A DNA stretch of 64,000 nt from an uncultured Arenicella sp. (GTDB lineage: Bacteria; Pseudomonadota; Gammaproteobacteria; Arenicellales; Arenicellaceae), in NCBI GenBank assembly GCA_938048185.1, contig CALIVT010000019.1, forward strand, positions 87,779-151,778, read 5' to 3'. Below, in pieces: positions 1-9,415 of the stretch (its first letter is position 1; each line of letters starts with the position of its first letter). The position numbers and the translations under genes are program-made. Under the pieces are notes generated by a model. The model saw only the letters and a program-made list of their open reading frames with translations, was not told the DNA's origin and ran no database searches.

Positions 1-1
1 A

Positions 2-154
2 GCAATGGCGTTTGTCGAAGGCCGTGACGCGGTACTGCCCGACGACGTAAAGTTATTGGCGGATTACACAGCGGCGCATCGCCTTCATTGCAACGACGGC
101 TCTGAATCATCGTTAGCGCTGACTGAGATCATCAAGCAAACTGAAGTTATTTAG
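2..154 (+). CDS. MoxR-family AAA+ ATPase, C-terminal fragment
   Basis: The window opens inside an open frame that ends with TAG at 152-154. The visible 50 residues contain FVEGRDAVLPDDVK, which matches the lid region near the C terminus of MoxR ATPases, where the usual pattern is GR-x-(Y/F)-V-x-P-D-D-V. These cytoplasmic ATPases act as chaperone-like partners of DUF58 proteins. The next gene is DUF58 and the one after is a TgpA-type transglutaminase, the standard three-gene order, which supports the call. The catalytic Walker motifs lie outside the window. Confidence 0.8.
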   Translation, partial: AMAFVEGRDAVLPDDVKLLADYTAAHRLHCNDGSESSLALTEIIKQTEVI

Positions 155-177
155 GAACCGGTCTGCGGCGTTAACAA

Positions 178-1101
178 ATGTCAGAATTTAGTGTCGGTCG
201 GCGAGAACTCTATATATTACCAACCCGCGTTGGTTGGTATTACGCGTTAATTTTGCTTGCGCTGTTTGGCATTGCGGTAAAGTTTGATAACCAGGCCGCG
301 TTTATGATGCTGTTCATTTTGGTTGCGCTCGGCATGGTGGCAATGGTGTATACCCACAACAATGTCATCGGCCTGAGACTTGAAAGCCACCCAAGCAAAT
401 CGGTATTCTTAGGTTCTCAAGCAAAGTTTCCACTCACTATCAGTAATAACAGCGATAAACTCCGCCACGCGGTTTGGCTAATTAGTGGTGGCTTCCACCA
501 ACTCACAACACTGGCAAGCGGCGCGCAGCAGACCGTCGAGCTTCAGCTACCAACCGTTCAGCGCGGATACCTTGTGTGCGACCCAATCAACCTCAGCTCG
601 CAGTTCCCAATAGGTGTGTTTTTTTGCTGGACCAAACGCTTTAACTCAAGCGAACGATGCCTAGTTTATCCGCAACCTCTAGACCTAATTCCTTTTCCCA
701 AAGATGGCTCTCATCAAGGCAAAGAGCACGCCAGTGCTAATGTGAAATTGGGGGCCGAAGACTATGCAGGTATGAAAGCGTACCAAGCCGGAGATCGTTT
801 GCGAGACATACATTGGCCATCTCTTGCTAAAACCAATAAGCTGGTGTCTATTCAATATGAGAATCACAGTAATAGTTCCGTGAATTTAAGTTGGTTTTCT
901 TTGCCCGCATCAATGGGCATCGAAGACCGACTCAGCCAGCTCTGCTTCTGGGTGGTTGATGCCGAACAACATGGCTTACGCTATCAACTTGAAATGCCGA
1001 ACCACACCATAGAGTTCGATAAGGGCCTAACTCATTATCATAAATGCTTACAGGTTCTGGCTTTATGGGGCGACGATGAGCACCAGGGGCAATCGAGCTA
1101 A
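178..1101 (+). CDS. DUF58 domain protein, MoxR partner
   Basis: This 307-residue protein has two hydrophobic segments near the N terminus (about residues 18-60), an extracytoplasmic beta-rich part, and the DUF58 signature around residues 195-225, GMKAYQAGDRLRDIHWPSLAKT. It starts 23 bases after the MoxR stop and ends 2 bases before the transglutaminase ATG, so the three are almost surely one operon. DUF58 proteins are thought to work with MoxR ATPases on envelope targets; the substrate here is unknown. It is the shorter DUF58 type paired with TgpA, unlike the longer paralogue at 23870-25228. Confidence 0.85.
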   Translation: MSEFSVGRRELYILPTRVGWYYALILLALFGIAVKFDNQAAFMMLFILVALGMVAMVYTHNNVIGLRLESHPSKSVFLGSQAKFPLTISNNSDKLRHAVWLISGGFHQLTTLASGAQQTVELQLPTVQRGYLVCDPINLSSQFPIGVFFCWTKRFNSSERCLVYPQPLDLIPFPKDGSHQGKEHASANVKLGAEDYAGMKAYQAGDRLRDIHWPSLAKTNKLVSIQYENHSNSSVNLSWFSLPASMGIEDRLSQLCFWVVDAEQHGLRYQLEMPNHTIEFDKGLTHYHKCLQVLALWGDDEHQGQSS

Positions 1102-1103
1102 CC

Positions 1104-3188
1104 ATGATAGCTAATCCAATAAAACGCGTATTGGCGAAACTGCCACCAATGCCTACCTCACCACCAACACACGAGCCGCATCGCGCCACGCTGTTGCAAC
1201 TCGCAACCTTAATTTTTGTCGCAGTGGTTCTGCACTTCAAAATTGCTGACGCGCGCATTGCGACTTATGCCTTAGTTATCTTTGCAATCAAAGCGATCAT
1301 AATCATACGCACGCTAGCGCCACCGCCGAAATTCATAATGATGATACTAACCATCGCCAGCTTGGCACTGGTGCTGTTTATCTACGGCGGTTGGAATGGG
1401 CAAATTGCCGGCATCAGCTTTATCGTCTTGCTTGTTGCCTTAAAATTTCTGGAGTCTCACGCACTGCGCGATTACTTCGTCGTTTGCTTGCTACTCTACT
1501 TTCTAGCCGCCTCCTCCTTTCTGTTCGACTCCTCAATCGCCAGCATCTCGATTATTGTGGTCTATGCGCTTGGAATAACCGGCATCCTGTTTCAAATATC
1601 CAACCCAACCCCGATGCCCTTCAAACAGACCTTGAAGTCGAGCTTAGGAATAGTGGCAAAGGCACTGCCACTGGCGGTATTACTGTTTTTCTTTTTTCCA
1701 AGAATAAGCGGCGACTTTGGTTTTTTACCCTCACAAGACCAACGCGATACCGAAGGACTCAGCGACGCACTTGTTGCCGGAGAAATGGCGGCCGGCGCGT
1801 TTAATAACGAACTAGCATTCCGCGTGGAGTTTAAAGATGGTGTTGTTCCACCTAATTCACAACTTTATTGGCGTGCAAAAACCATGCCTACCGAACGAAA
1901 TTTTGTTTGGGAAGTCGGGCAACCCGAAGCAACTAACAACTCAGAGCTAAGCGCCTTAAATGCAGCCACGAGCTTAGCAAACGGTGATTGGTTTTATAGC
2001 GTCTTACACGAAAACAGCAGCGATGATTTCCTGCCCTACCTTGATTATGTTGCTGGGGTAAACCGAGGTTATGTCCTGCGCGACTACTCGGTTACTAGAA
2101 GACGCACCGGCACTGGTTCCTTTTCATACAAAGGCTCGTCCAGCGCAGACCAATTATTGGTCTCAAAAATATCACATAACACCGAATCGCTACTCTCAAC
2201 CGAAAGCAAACCGACCGCGCGACTTCAAGCACTATTAAGCAGTATCCGCAGCAAGTCAAACAACGACGCCGAGTCGATTAATCGACTCTATCAGTACTTT
2301 TTAGATCGACCGTATAAGTACTCGCTTGCGCCTCCTGGCCTTGACGAATTCACGCCTCTCGATGATTTCATCTTTAACACCCGCACCGGCTATTGCGAAC
2401 ATTACGCCAGCGCATTTACCACACTCGCCCGCTGGTTGGGCGTACCTGCGCGCGTGGTGGTCGGCTATCAAGGTGGCACCCAAGTCAATGGCGGACAGTA
2501 TTTAGAGGTGCGTTATTCTGACGCACATGCGTGGAGCGAAGTATGGGTTAACGATCAATGGCAACGCGTTGATGCCACCGCCGCTGTAAGACCCGACCGC
2601 ATTGAATTTGGTATGGACGCGTTGCGCGAACTGTGGGATTTAGGTCAATTTGATAACGGCAACAGTAGCAACGCACTGGCCAACTTTCTAAACCCGACTG
2701 GCACTGCACGCCTATTTAGGGATCTTCGAGACACCTGGAAAAACGTGGGCTACCAATGGAATAAATGGGTGGTTAACTACGACATTGCAACCCAACGTGA
2801 GTTGCTCGAGACGCTCGGGTTTAAACACAAAAATGGAATTTTAACGCTGGTGCTCATTATGATGCTCGGTGCGTTTGCCATGCTGTTACTCTACTTTTGG
2901 CAACTTATACCAAAGCAAATTAAACGCTCGAAACTACAAGCCGCATATCTACACTTTGTCACGAAGTTCAAACGCCATGGCTTAGAAAAAAATATAAGTG
3001 ACACACCGGCCGAGTTCGCGAGTAAGGCGAGTGCGTTGTTTCCCCAACTTGAACAAACAATCACCCAAATAAGCAATCAGTTTCAGGCGCTTCGATACCG
3101 AGACACTGAAGGCCGAGAAGAAGACAACGCAGCAAAAATCGACGCGTTTGTACGTCAAGTAAAACAGTTTAAAATTAGCGTAAAATAG
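1104..3188 (+). CDS. TgpA-type membrane transglutaminase-like protein (DUF3488/DUF4129)
   Basis: The 694-residue protein starts with several transmembrane helices (about residues 27-210, DUF3488/TgpA N-terminal domain). A periplasmic transglutaminase-like core follows, with a visible triad: Cys431 in GYCEHYASAF, His475 in SDAHAWSEVWV and Asp490 in RVDATAA. One further helix lies near residues 578-600, and the C-terminal cytoplasmic part resembles DUF4129. The closest characterised relative I know of is TgpA of Pseudomonas aeruginosa, which is essential there. Its 2-base spacing from the DUF58 gene indicates translational coupling. The physiological substrate is unknown. Confidence 0.88.
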   Translation: MIANPIKRVLAKLPPMPTSPPTHEPHRATLLQLATLIFVAVVLHFKIADARIATYALVIFAIKAIIIIRTLAPPPKFIMMILTIASLALVLFIYGGWNGQIAGISFIVLLVALKFLESHALRDYFVVCLLLYFLAASSFLFDSSIASISIIVVYALGITGILFQISNPTPMPFKQTLKSSLGIVAKALPLAVLLFFFFPRISGDFGFLPSQDQRDTEGLSDALVAGEMAAGAFNNELAFRVEFKDGVVPPNSQLYWRAKTMPTERNFVWEVGQPEATNNSELSALNAATSLANGDWFYSVLHENSSDDFLPYLDYVAGVNRGYVLRDYSVTRRRTGTGSFSYKGSSSADQLLVSKISHNTESLLSTESKPTARLQALLSSIRSKSNNDAESINRLYQYFLDRPYKYSLAPPGLDEFTPLDDFIFNTRTGYCEHYASAFTTLARWLGVPARVVVGYQGGTQVNGGQYLEVRYSDAHAWSEVWVNDQWQRVDATAAVRPDRIEFGMDALRELWDLGQFDNGNSSNALANFLNPTGTARLFRDLRDTWKNVGYQWNKWVVNYDIATQRELLETLGFKHKNGILTLVLIMMLGAFAMLLLYFWQLIPKQIKRSKLQAAYLHFVTKFKRHGLEKNISDTPAEFASKASALFPQLEQTITQISNQFQALRYRDTEGREEDNAAKIDAFVRQVKQFKISVK

Positions 3189-3218
3189 GCATTCGATACC
3201 CAAAGGTTAAACATTCAG

Positions 3219-3644
3219 ATGAAACATTTACATGACAATATTTACGTCGGCGGGCAAATTAGCGCTGATGATTTCAAAGACATCAAGGCCGCTGGTATAA
3301 GCGTGATTATAAACAACCGGCCAGACAACGAAGAGCCCGCGCAATTCAGCTCAAGCGACGCGGCGCAGCTTGCACATAAGCATGGAATTGACTACCACTA
3401 CTTGCCAATGGCCAATGGTCAACCGCTGCCAGACAACCTAGTAGAAGACTTCAAAACGCTGATAGAGAACACCGACGGCAGAGTCCTGGCCCACTGCCGC
3501 AGTGGTATGCGTTCATCCATTATTTGGGCGTTGGGGCAGATTCCGGCGGGCACGATTAGCGTTGATGAGGCGATCGAAAAAGCGCGAGCCGCAGGAATCC
3601 CGTTAGCTAACGCGCGTGCTGTGCTGGAAAGCGTAAAAACGTAG
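3219..3644 (+). CDS. DUF442 / TIGR01244-type phosphatase-rhodanese-like protein
   Basis: A 141-residue protein with the DUF442 layout: a conserved start (HDNIYVGGQISADDF), the segment VIINNRPDNEEP, and an active-site loop HCRSGMRS with Cys93 and Arg98. The Cys-to-Arg spacing (C-x4-R) is like the rhodanese CRSGxR loop rather than a classical tyrosine phosphatase CX5R loop, as is normal for this family, found alone or fused to Blh beta-lactamase-like hydrolases linked to sulfide oxidation. A role in sulfur transfer or phosphate-ester chemistry is inferred. It begins 30 bases after the transglutaminase gene and may be read from the same transcript. Confidence 0.8.
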   Translation: MKHLHDNIYVGGQISADDFKDIKAAGISVIINNRPDNEEPAQFSSSDAAQLAHKHGIDYHYLPMANGQPLPDNLVEDFKTLIENTDGRVLAHCRSGMRSSIIWALGQIPAGTISVDEAIEKARAAGIPLANARAVLESVKT

Positions 3645-3676
3645 CTCAAGTTTGCCAGGGATGGCCAAAAAAATGC

Positions 3677-3700
3677 CAACGAGTTAGCTCCGACTCGTTG
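3677..3700. other. inverted repeat in the 3645-3876 intergenic stretch
   Basis: CAACGAGT and ACTCGTTG are perfect inverted arms separated by 8 bases, 32 bases after the DUF442 stop. The run that follows is only moderately T-rich (CCATTCTTTG), so this may be a weak terminator or a transcript-end hairpin. Apart from it I see nothing convincing between 3645 and 3876. Confidence 0.35.
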
Positions 3701-3876
3701 CCATTCTTTGTCTTGGATTTCGATTATTCGAGCGCTCGGAAAAGGATGACCGTAAAAATAATTCGATATTTTTGAATCCATTTTTGAAAATCGCGCATCT
3801 AAGTTTTCAGAGACACCGAATGTGGTACTCAAAATTAAGTAAGCATTACACAGTCAATTAACCCGATGGAGCCATC

Positions 3877-4377
3877 ATGAAGACCCTAAATTTAGTCATT
3901 GTTGCAGCCGCACTACTACTCACCTTTTCAAGTTCACATGCCTCTCTGGGCTTGACCCAACATTATCTAAAAGGCGAACCGGCAACAGGCACTCGCATTA
4001 AACCGGTCGAGGCGAGTTCTAACATTCCGTTTAATAAATCTTATGAAGAGCTTAGCAAGCAGCATCAAGATTTAGTCAAAGCCAAATTCAATAACCTAGG
4101 TATAGACGACGTGCCGCCGTTCCCTAGCAAAGGTTTGAAGTCTGTTTACAAACCCGTTATCAATGCTCATAAAAAGTTCTCAACCACGGGTGATCTGCGA
4201 ATTGTCGTCGACGTTGCGAGCAACGGTGTTGTTAACAAGGTAGCGGTTCAAGACAGCGACAATGACGCGTTAAACAACTATCTTGAACGCAAGCTCAGCC
4301 GTGTGGCGTTTGAGCCGGCACGTTGCAATGGCGTTAAATGCGATATGCAGTTCCCAATCGAAATTAGCTTTAACTGA
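3877..4377 (+). CDS. exported TonB C-terminal-like protein
   Basis: 166 residues starting with a clear signal peptide (MKTLNLVIVAAALLLTFSSS, cleavage probably after SHA near residue 22). The C-terminal 70 residues, from TTGDLRIVVDVASNGVVNKVAVQDSDNDALNNY to the end, fit the TonB C-terminal/energy-transducer fold: a strand-turn pattern G-x-V-x-x-V-x-V followed by a helix and FEPARCNG. There is no N-terminal anchor helix of the classical TonB kind and no proline-rich spacer, so it is likely a free periplasmic protein, not a true energy transducer. Two cysteines (CNGVKC) may form a disulfide. It appears monocistronic, with its own terminator. Confidence 0.6.
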   Translation: MKTLNLVIVAAALLLTFSSSHASLGLTQHYLKGEPATGTRIKPVEASSNIPFNKSYEELSKQHQDLVKAKFNNLGIDDVPPFPSKGLKSVYKPVINAHKKFSTTGDLRIVVDVASNGVVNKVAVQDSDNDALNNYLERKLSRVAFEPARCNGVKCDMQFPIEISFN

Positions 4378-4428
4378 ACCGAATAAAAATAATAAATTAC
4401 CTCTAGTAATTAAGTCACGTGGAATTAA

Positions 4429-4459
4429 GAGGTTGGCCTTTGGGTCAACCTCTATTTTT
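4429..4459 (+). terminator. rho-independent terminator after the TonB-C-like gene
   Basis: The arms AGAGGTTG and CAACCTCT (4429-4436 and 4446-4453) form a hairpin followed by ATTTTTC. It lies 52 bases after the stop codon of the exported protein gene. Confidence 0.8.
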
Positions 4460-4480
4460 CGTTTCTAAAGCACGACAAAA

Positions 4481-4520
4481 CGCCCACCTAAGCTTGGCTC
4501 CAACTTAGGTGGGCGTTTTT
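4481..4520. terminator. bidirectional terminator between convergent units
   Basis: Perfect 12-base arms CGCCCACCTAAG and CTTAGGTGGGCG surround an 11-base loop, with TTTTT on the plus side and a TTTTG run on the minus side. It can end both the plus-strand TonB-C-like transcript and the minus-strand catabolic transcript that stops at 4559. Confidence 0.88.
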
Positions 4521-4558
4521 ATTTTGAAGTTAAACTGATACCCAACTAGGCTAACAAA

Positions 4559-5479
4559 CTATCCCAGGGTCTTTATATAGGCGACGGCTTTCTCAACGAA
4601 TTTATTCGTCTGCTCAAACCCTGCGGTAAGTATTTTCTCGCCATCTGCGTTCTGTATGGCGTCCATATTCGCGCGCACATTTTCAGCCGTTTGTTGCTCT
4701 GACGGCAGAAATATACCCTCGGTCTCGTAAATATGAGTTGTCGCGTAACCACCCGCGCCGGCACAAAGAATAGTTCGATTGGGTGCGTCTTTATCACAGA
4801 GAGTAATCAGCCCAGCCGTGACGGACTCAACACTCATAAGCTCCATGACCTGCTTATCTTCGATGATATCTTCTAACATACGAGTGCCCGCGGTGGGCGA
4901 CAAAGTATTCACCCGTACCCCGTATTTCTTACCTTCAAGCACCAGGGTGTTCATAAAGCCGACCAGCGCCATCTTCGCCGCACCATAATTCGCCTGACCA
5001 AAATTGCCGTACATACCACTCGAAGACGTGGTCATAACAATACGCCCGTAGTTCTGCTCGCGCATGATATCCCAAACCGCTTTAGTGCAATTAACACTGC
5101 CCATTAGGTGCACGTCGACCACGACTTGAAAATCGCTAAGGCTCATTTTTGCAAAGGTTTTATCGCGTAAGATACCCGCGTTGTTTACCAATACATCAAC
5201 CCTCCCCCACTTCTCGGTCGCTTGCGCGACCATGGCCTGCACTTCGTCATAGTTGGCTACATTTGCACCATTGGCAATTGCTTCTCCGCCGGCGGATTCA
5301 ATTAAAGCAACAACCTCTTGCGCCGCGTCACTGCCGCCGCCGGTGCCATCGCGCGCTCCACCCAGGTCGTTAACCAAGACTTTCGCGCCGCGCTTAGCGA
5401 GTTCTAAAGCGTGGCTGCGGCCAAGACCATTTCCCGCGCCGGTAACAATCGCAACCTGATCTACAAAACTAATATTCAT
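4559..5479 (-). CDS. SDR family 3-hydroxyacyl-CoA dehydrogenase-like protein
   Basis: A 306-residue short-chain dehydrogenase/reductase: NAD(P)-binding VTGAGNGLGRSHA, NDLGG after the second strand, NNAG, and an active site SSSGMYGNFGQANYGAAK with the Ser, Tyr and Lys of the family. The NDLGG segment followed by a Gly/Asp-rich loop is typical of the dehydrogenase domain of multifunctional enzyme type 2, which oxidises 3-hydroxyacyl-CoA. The ATG at 5479 is chosen because the longer frame would run into the MaoC gene; GAGAG lies upstream. The adjacent hydratase gene suits successive hydration and oxidation steps. Confidence 0.85.
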   Translation of the reverse strand: MNISFVDQVAIVTGAGNGLGRSHALELAKRGAKVLVNDLGGARDGTGGGSDAAQEVVALIESAGGEAIANGANVANYDEVQAMVAQATEKWGRVDVLVNNAGILRDKTFAKMSLSDFQVVVDVHLMGSVNCTKAVWDIMREQNYGRIVMTTSSSGMYGNFGQANYGAAKMALVGFMNTLVLEGKKYGVRVNTLSPTAGTRMLEDIIEDKQVMELMSVESVTAGLITLCDKDAPNRTILCAGAGGYATTHIYETEGIFLPSEQQTAENVRANMDAIQNADGEKILTAGFEQTNKFVEKAVAYIKTLG

Positions 5480-5510
5480 TTCTCTCAACCTATCTGTACT
5501 TATATTTACG

Positions 5511-5972
5511 TTAAACCATAACCATGGTAAGCCATTGGGCAATTAGTGCGGGCTTATCAACGCCCTCAATTTCAACCGTCATATTTGACGAAAACAAAAA
5601 CTGTCCTGGATTTTTCTCTACCGCACTACTCAGTATCGAACGCCCGCGAATGCGCGACCCCACTCTCACCGGTTGAATAAACCGCAACTTATCACAGCCG
5701 TAGTTCACGCCCATAGTCGCGCCCTCTAAACTTACCCCGCAACCATTTTCAGCAAAATGGGATAGCATCGACAGCGTATAAAAGCCATGCGCAATGGTTC
5801 CGCCAAATGGTGTCTGCGCTGCTCGTTCAGGGTCAATGTGAATAAATTGATGATCGCGAGTTACGTCCGCGAACGTATTCACGTTTTCTTGTGTCACATC
5901 GAACCAATCGGAGACGCCGATTTCTTTGCCGACCGCGGCCTCAATCGTACCCGGTGTTAATTTGATACTCAT
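5511..5972 (-). CDS. MaoC-like (R)-specific enoyl-CoA hydratase
   Basis: A 153-residue hotdog-fold protein of single-domain MaoC length. The hydratase motif is visible: FADVTRDHQFIHIDPERAAQTPFGGTIAHGFYTLSM, with the catalytic Asp and His of the D-x-x-x-x-H pattern, then CDKLRFIQPVRVGSRIRGR. It adds water to an enoyl-CoA. AGGA precedes the ATG by a normal distance. It is followed by the SDR dehydrogenase gene, so the pair can carry out two beta-oxidation-type steps. Confidence 0.88.
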   Translation of the reverse strand: MSIKLTPGTIEAAVGKEIGVSDWFDVTQENVNTFADVTRDHQFIHIDPERAAQTPFGGTIAHGFYTLSMLSHFAENGCGVSLEGATMGVNYGCDKLRFIQPVRVGSRIRGRSILSSAVEKNPGQFLFSSNMTVEIEGVDKPALIAQWLTMVMV

Positions 5973-6004
5973 TATCGTTTTCCTATCGTTGATAAAATTT
6001 TATG

Positions 6005-6433
6005 TTAAATTAGCGCACGCTCTAACGCCTCGCGCAGCGCCGCCGGAATACTCGTCGACTTGCCACTCGCTCGCTCAACGAATACATGAGTGAACGTTCC
6101 GGTCGCACAGGCTTGCTCATGCGACTCTTTGAAGATAGCAATACCATACTCAACCGATTTAGTACCCAATTTATTCACCCGAAAACACGCTTCAAGCTGC
6201 TCGGGAAACGCAAGCGGTGCATGGTAATCGCAATTTGACGCGACTACGAACCCAACAATTGGGGCGGCGTGAATATCCAACCCGCCCTGCTCAATTAGGT
6301 AGCAATTAGCAACGGTATCAAAATAACTGTAGTAGGTTACGTTATTAACGTGACCATATACATCGTTATCCATCCAACGGGTTTGGATTGTCTTTGTATA
6401 AAAATAGTTTTTCTTGTTACGATTTTCCAACAT
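6005..6433 (-). CDS. 4HBT-type acyl-CoA thioesterase
   Basis: 142 residues with the 4-hydroxybenzoyl-CoA thioesterase pattern near the start: TRWMDNDVYGHVNNVTYYSYFDT, including the Asp and the HVNN stretch that lines the active site. It is probably a cytosolic hotdog enzyme that releases CoA from acyl-CoA, either as a pathway step or to recover trapped CoA. AGGAAAAA precedes the ATG. It lies between the iron alcohol dehydrogenase and the MaoC gene on the same strand. Substrate not predictable. Confidence 0.85.
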   Translation of the reverse strand: MLENRNKKNYFYTKTIQTRWMDNDVYGHVNNVTYYSYFDTVANCYLIEQGGLDIHAAPIVGFVVASNCDYHAPLAFPEQLEACFRVNKLGTKSVEYGIAIFKESHEQACATGTFTHVFVERASGKSTSIPAALREALERALI

Positions 6434-6533
6434 ATTTTTTCCTTACAACAAGTTTCAAGTGCACACTGACCAATGCTTCGTGTTTGTAACCCGGTGTTAC
6501 GGTTCCGCACAGGTCGATAGAATCGGATAAAAA

Positions 6534-7682
6534 TCAGAAAGCTTCTCGGTAAATTTGAAGCGCTTGTGAGTAAGAAACTGTGCGTGGGTTGTTAATCAAC
6601 AAACGCGTTTGCAACATTGCTTGCTCAGCCAGCTTGTCGAGTGCCGTCATAGGGATATTCATCTCCGAGAGCGATGTTTGCAAACCAAGTTCGCTAGCAA
6701 GCATGAGAAAGTATTCGGCCAACTGCTCACTGGCATTGTCTGGCCGGGCACCCGGCAAAATAGCCGCCAACAATTGCGCGTAAAGAGGTTCGGCCGCCTC
6801 GCCATTAAACCGTAAAACGTGCGGTAATACCAAGGAGTTACTCAAACCATGCGGTATGTGATAAACACCACCTAAGGGGTATGCCAAGGCATGTACAGCA
6901 CCCACCGGGGCGTTAGCGAATGCCTGTCCGGCGAAAAAGGCCCCGAGTAACATATCACTGCGCGCGCTCAAATCATCGCCGTGTGCAACGGCTGTGCGAA
7001 TTTGCGCGGACATTAGCGACAAGGCCTTTAGTGCCAACATATCGGATATCGGGTTTTTCAAGCGTTTACTGGTAAACGCTTCGATTGCATGCACCATAGC
7101 GTCAATACCGGTGGCAGCGGTGGTGTGCGCGGGCAGACCCAATGTCAGTTCCGGGTCGAGTAAGATCGTGTCGGCAAACAATACATGGCTCACCACACCG
7201 GCCTTGGTCACCTCTCCTGTCGTGACAATTGCCACGCTGGTCGCCTCCGAACCCGTGCCTGCGGTAGTCGGAACTTGAATCAACGGCAGGCGTGAGCCAA
7301 TTATTTTATCGACGCCGTAAATTTGCGGCAGCGTTTGCTCGGCTCGCATCAATACCGCGACTAATTTAGCGACGTCCATCGCGCTTCCGCCGCCAAACCC
7401 CACAACTCCGTCACAGCCATGCGCTGTCGCAAACGCCGCCGCTTTAATGACATTCTCTTCAGGCGGGTCGGCCACCACATCGCTATACACCTGACAGCCC
7501 AGATCGGCTTGACTCAATGACGCCAATGCGGACTCCATCAAATTAAAACGCACGATACCTGGGTCAGTAACGATCAGAGGCTTACTAAAACCCAATGCAA
7601 GAACGTGTTCGGCTAAATCGGCCGCACAGCCTGGGGCAAAGCGAGTCGTTGGGACAGTTCGGAAGTTAACTACAGTATTCAT
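6534..7682 (-). CDS. iron-containing alcohol dehydrogenase
   Basis: A 382-residue family III (Fe-type) alcohol dehydrogenase. Visible features: the nucleotide-binding VGFGGGSAMDVAK near residues 95-107, PTTAGTGSEAT, the metal-ligand stretch with D and H residues in ATGIDAMVHAIEAF, and HALAYPLGGVYHIPHGLSNS. It interconverts an alcohol and an aldehyde or ketone with NAD(P). In this cluster it may produce the aldehyde upstream of the acid that the neighbouring ligase activates; that order is inferred. Confidence 0.9.
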   Translation of the reverse strand: MNTVVNFRTVPTTRFAPGCAADLAEHVLALGFSKPLIVTDPGIVRFNLMESALASLSQADLGCQVYSDVVADPPEENVIKAAAFATAHGCDGVVGFGGGSAMDVAKLVAVLMRAEQTLPQIYGVDKIIGSRLPLIQVPTTAGTGSEATSVAIVTTGEVTKAGVVSHVLFADTILLDPELTLGLPAHTTAATGIDAMVHAIEAFTSKRLKNPISDMLALKALSLMSAQIRTAVAHGDDLSARSDMLLGAFFAGQAFANAPVGAVHALAYPLGGVYHIPHGLSNSLVLPHVLRFNGEAAEPLYAQLLAAILPGARPDNASEQLAEYFLMLASELGLQTSLSEMNIPMTALDKLAEQAMLQTRLLINNPRTVSYSQALQIYREAF

Positions 7683-7756
7683 TTAGCTCTCGTTTAAAAA
7701 ATTCGATGTTTACGCTGATGAAATTCAGACACTAGAAAGATCGAACGACACAGGTC

Positions 7757-9376
7757 TCAACTCTTAGAAAGTTCTCTCAGTTCGCGTCGCAAAATTTTCC
7801 CCGCGGGCGATTTCGGCAGATCATCCATAAAAACAATTTGCCTGGGTACTTTATAGGCCGCCAACTCGCTACGGCAGAATTTAATCAACGCCTCCGCACT
7901 CAGGTCTTGATCATTAGTGACCACATACAATTTTATCGCTTCGCCCGTGGCCGCGTCTGGCACTCCGATTACCGCGCACTCAGTGACATTAGGGTGGCCA
8001 TAAATAACAGCCTCCACCTCATTTGGGTAAACGTTGAAGCCAGAAACAATGACCATATCTTTTATACGATCGACTATTTTCAGGTGTCCGCGCTGATTAA
8101 ACACACCGACATCGCCGGTTTTAAACCAGCCGTCTTCACTAATTACCTCGGCCGTGGCGTCAGGTCGCCCCCAATAACCTTGCATAACATGCGGACCTCG
8201 GATACAAATTTCACCGCGCTCACCACGCTTACACGTCGAGCCTTCTTCAGAAATTAGCATTATCTCGCTGTATTTCAGACAAGGCCCGACGGTTCCAAGC
8301 TCATGACTCTCGGGAGTATTACAGCTGCCATTGGCGCACGTTTCTGACAAACCATAACCTTCATATAACATAGTATTGGTACGCTGCTGCCACTCCTCGC
8401 CTATCTCTTTGACTAACGCGGTTCCGCCGACGACGACACCGGTGATGTGCGAAAAATCGATATTCTCGAACTCAGGGTGCGCCATTAGCGCGCTTAATAA
8501 GGTATTCACCGCCGCCATATTGGTGAACGGGTAAGACTTCATCGCGCTAATTATAGAGTCCACATTACGCGGGTCGGGAATCATCACACTGAGGCTGCCG
8601 TACAGCACCGAGCCGATTACGTTTTGAGTGAAACCAAACACATGGTAAACCGGCAACACGGCAATCAGAATTTCTTTGCTGCCGGGCTCACTTAACACCA
8701 CGCTTTCACGTGCCAGTACTCGCGCGCAAAATAGATTGCTGTGACTTAGCATCGCACCTTTTGACGGCCCAGTCGTCCCGCCGGTGTATTGCAACACCGC
8801 CAAATCACTCATCGCCAGATCAACTCCTTCGAAACTTTCGGCTCCCCGCTCTATGGCCTCGGTAAAACCAATCATGCCCTGCTCACGCTCACTCAAAGTG
8901 ACGTCATAGGCTTGCTCTGGAGCCACCAAGTCAACCACCGAAGTGACCAACACTTTTTCGATAGCGGTATCACTAAGCAACTCTTTAGTGGTTTCCAGAA
9001 GCGAGTCAAGCACCACCAGCGCCACGGCCCCAGAATCGTTAAATTGGTGTATTAATTCTCTGAAGGTATACATCGGGTTGGTGTTCACAACCACCAAACC
9101 AGCGCGCCACGCGCCCCAAACAGCGATCGGGTACTGCGTAATATTCGGCAATTGTATCGCGATACGATCGCCAGTCTTCAGACCCATTTGGTCAGTAAGA
9201 TAACTAGCAAAGCGTGCGCTTAATGATTCAAGCTCAGCAAAGCTGAGTGTATGACCGAGGCACGAAAATGCTGGCCGATCTGCATAGTCATTGCAACTTG
9301 CGATAAACGCATCAACCAAACTACCCACCTGATTGGGGTTGAGCTTTGCGGTCATGCGTTCAGAAAAATTGTTCAT
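7757..9376 (-). CDS. long-chain or aromatic acyl-CoA ligase (AMP-binding)
   Basis: A 539-residue ANL-superfamily enzyme. The P-loop YTGGTTGPSKG lies near residues 196-206, with GYGLSETC, GWFKTGDVG, the hinge region IVDRIKDMVIVSGFNVYP, and the C-terminal catalytic lysine in KSPAGKILRREL. It activates a carboxylic acid to its acyl-AMP and then acyl-CoA. Length and motifs fit the fadD-like group, but chain length cannot be predicted. AAGG precedes the ATG. It is the first gene after the terminator that closes the receptor gene. Confidence 0.9.
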   Translation of the reverse strand: MNNFSERMTAKLNPNQVGSLVDAFIASCNDYADRPAFSCLGHTLSFAELESLSARFASYLTDQMGLKTGDRIAIQLPNITQYPIAVWGAWRAGLVVVNTNPMYTFRELIHQFNDSGAVALVVLDSLLETTKELLSDTAIEKVLVTSVVDLVAPEQAYDVTLSEREQGMIGFTEAIERGAESFEGVDLAMSDLAVLQYTGGTTGPSKGAMLSHSNLFCARVLARESVVLSEPGSKEILIAVLPVYHVFGFTQNVIGSVLYGSLSVMIPDPRNVDSIISAMKSYPFTNMAAVNTLLSALMAHPEFENIDFSHITGVVVGGTALVKEIGEEWQQRTNTMLYEGYGLSETCANGSCNTPESHELGTVGPCLKYSEIMLISEEGSTCKRGERGEICIRGPHVMQGYWGRPDATAEVISEDGWFKTGDVGVFNQRGHLKIVDRIKDMVIVSGFNVYPNEVEAVIYGHPNVTECAVIGVPDAATGEAIKLYVVTNDQDLSAEALIKFCRSELAAYKVPRQIVFMDDLPKSPAGKILRRELRELSKS

Positions 9377-9415
9377 AACCTTACCACCCTTGCTTGAAAG
9401 CGAAAAAATTTAAGG

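Noticed and set aside
932..1258. Minus-strand frame across the DUF58/transglutaminase junction
   Set aside because: It overlaps two well-supported genes and has no recognisable domain.
3419..3832. Minus-strand 137-codon frame opposite the DUF442 gene
   Set aside because: Largely antisense to a well-supported gene, with no domain similarity.
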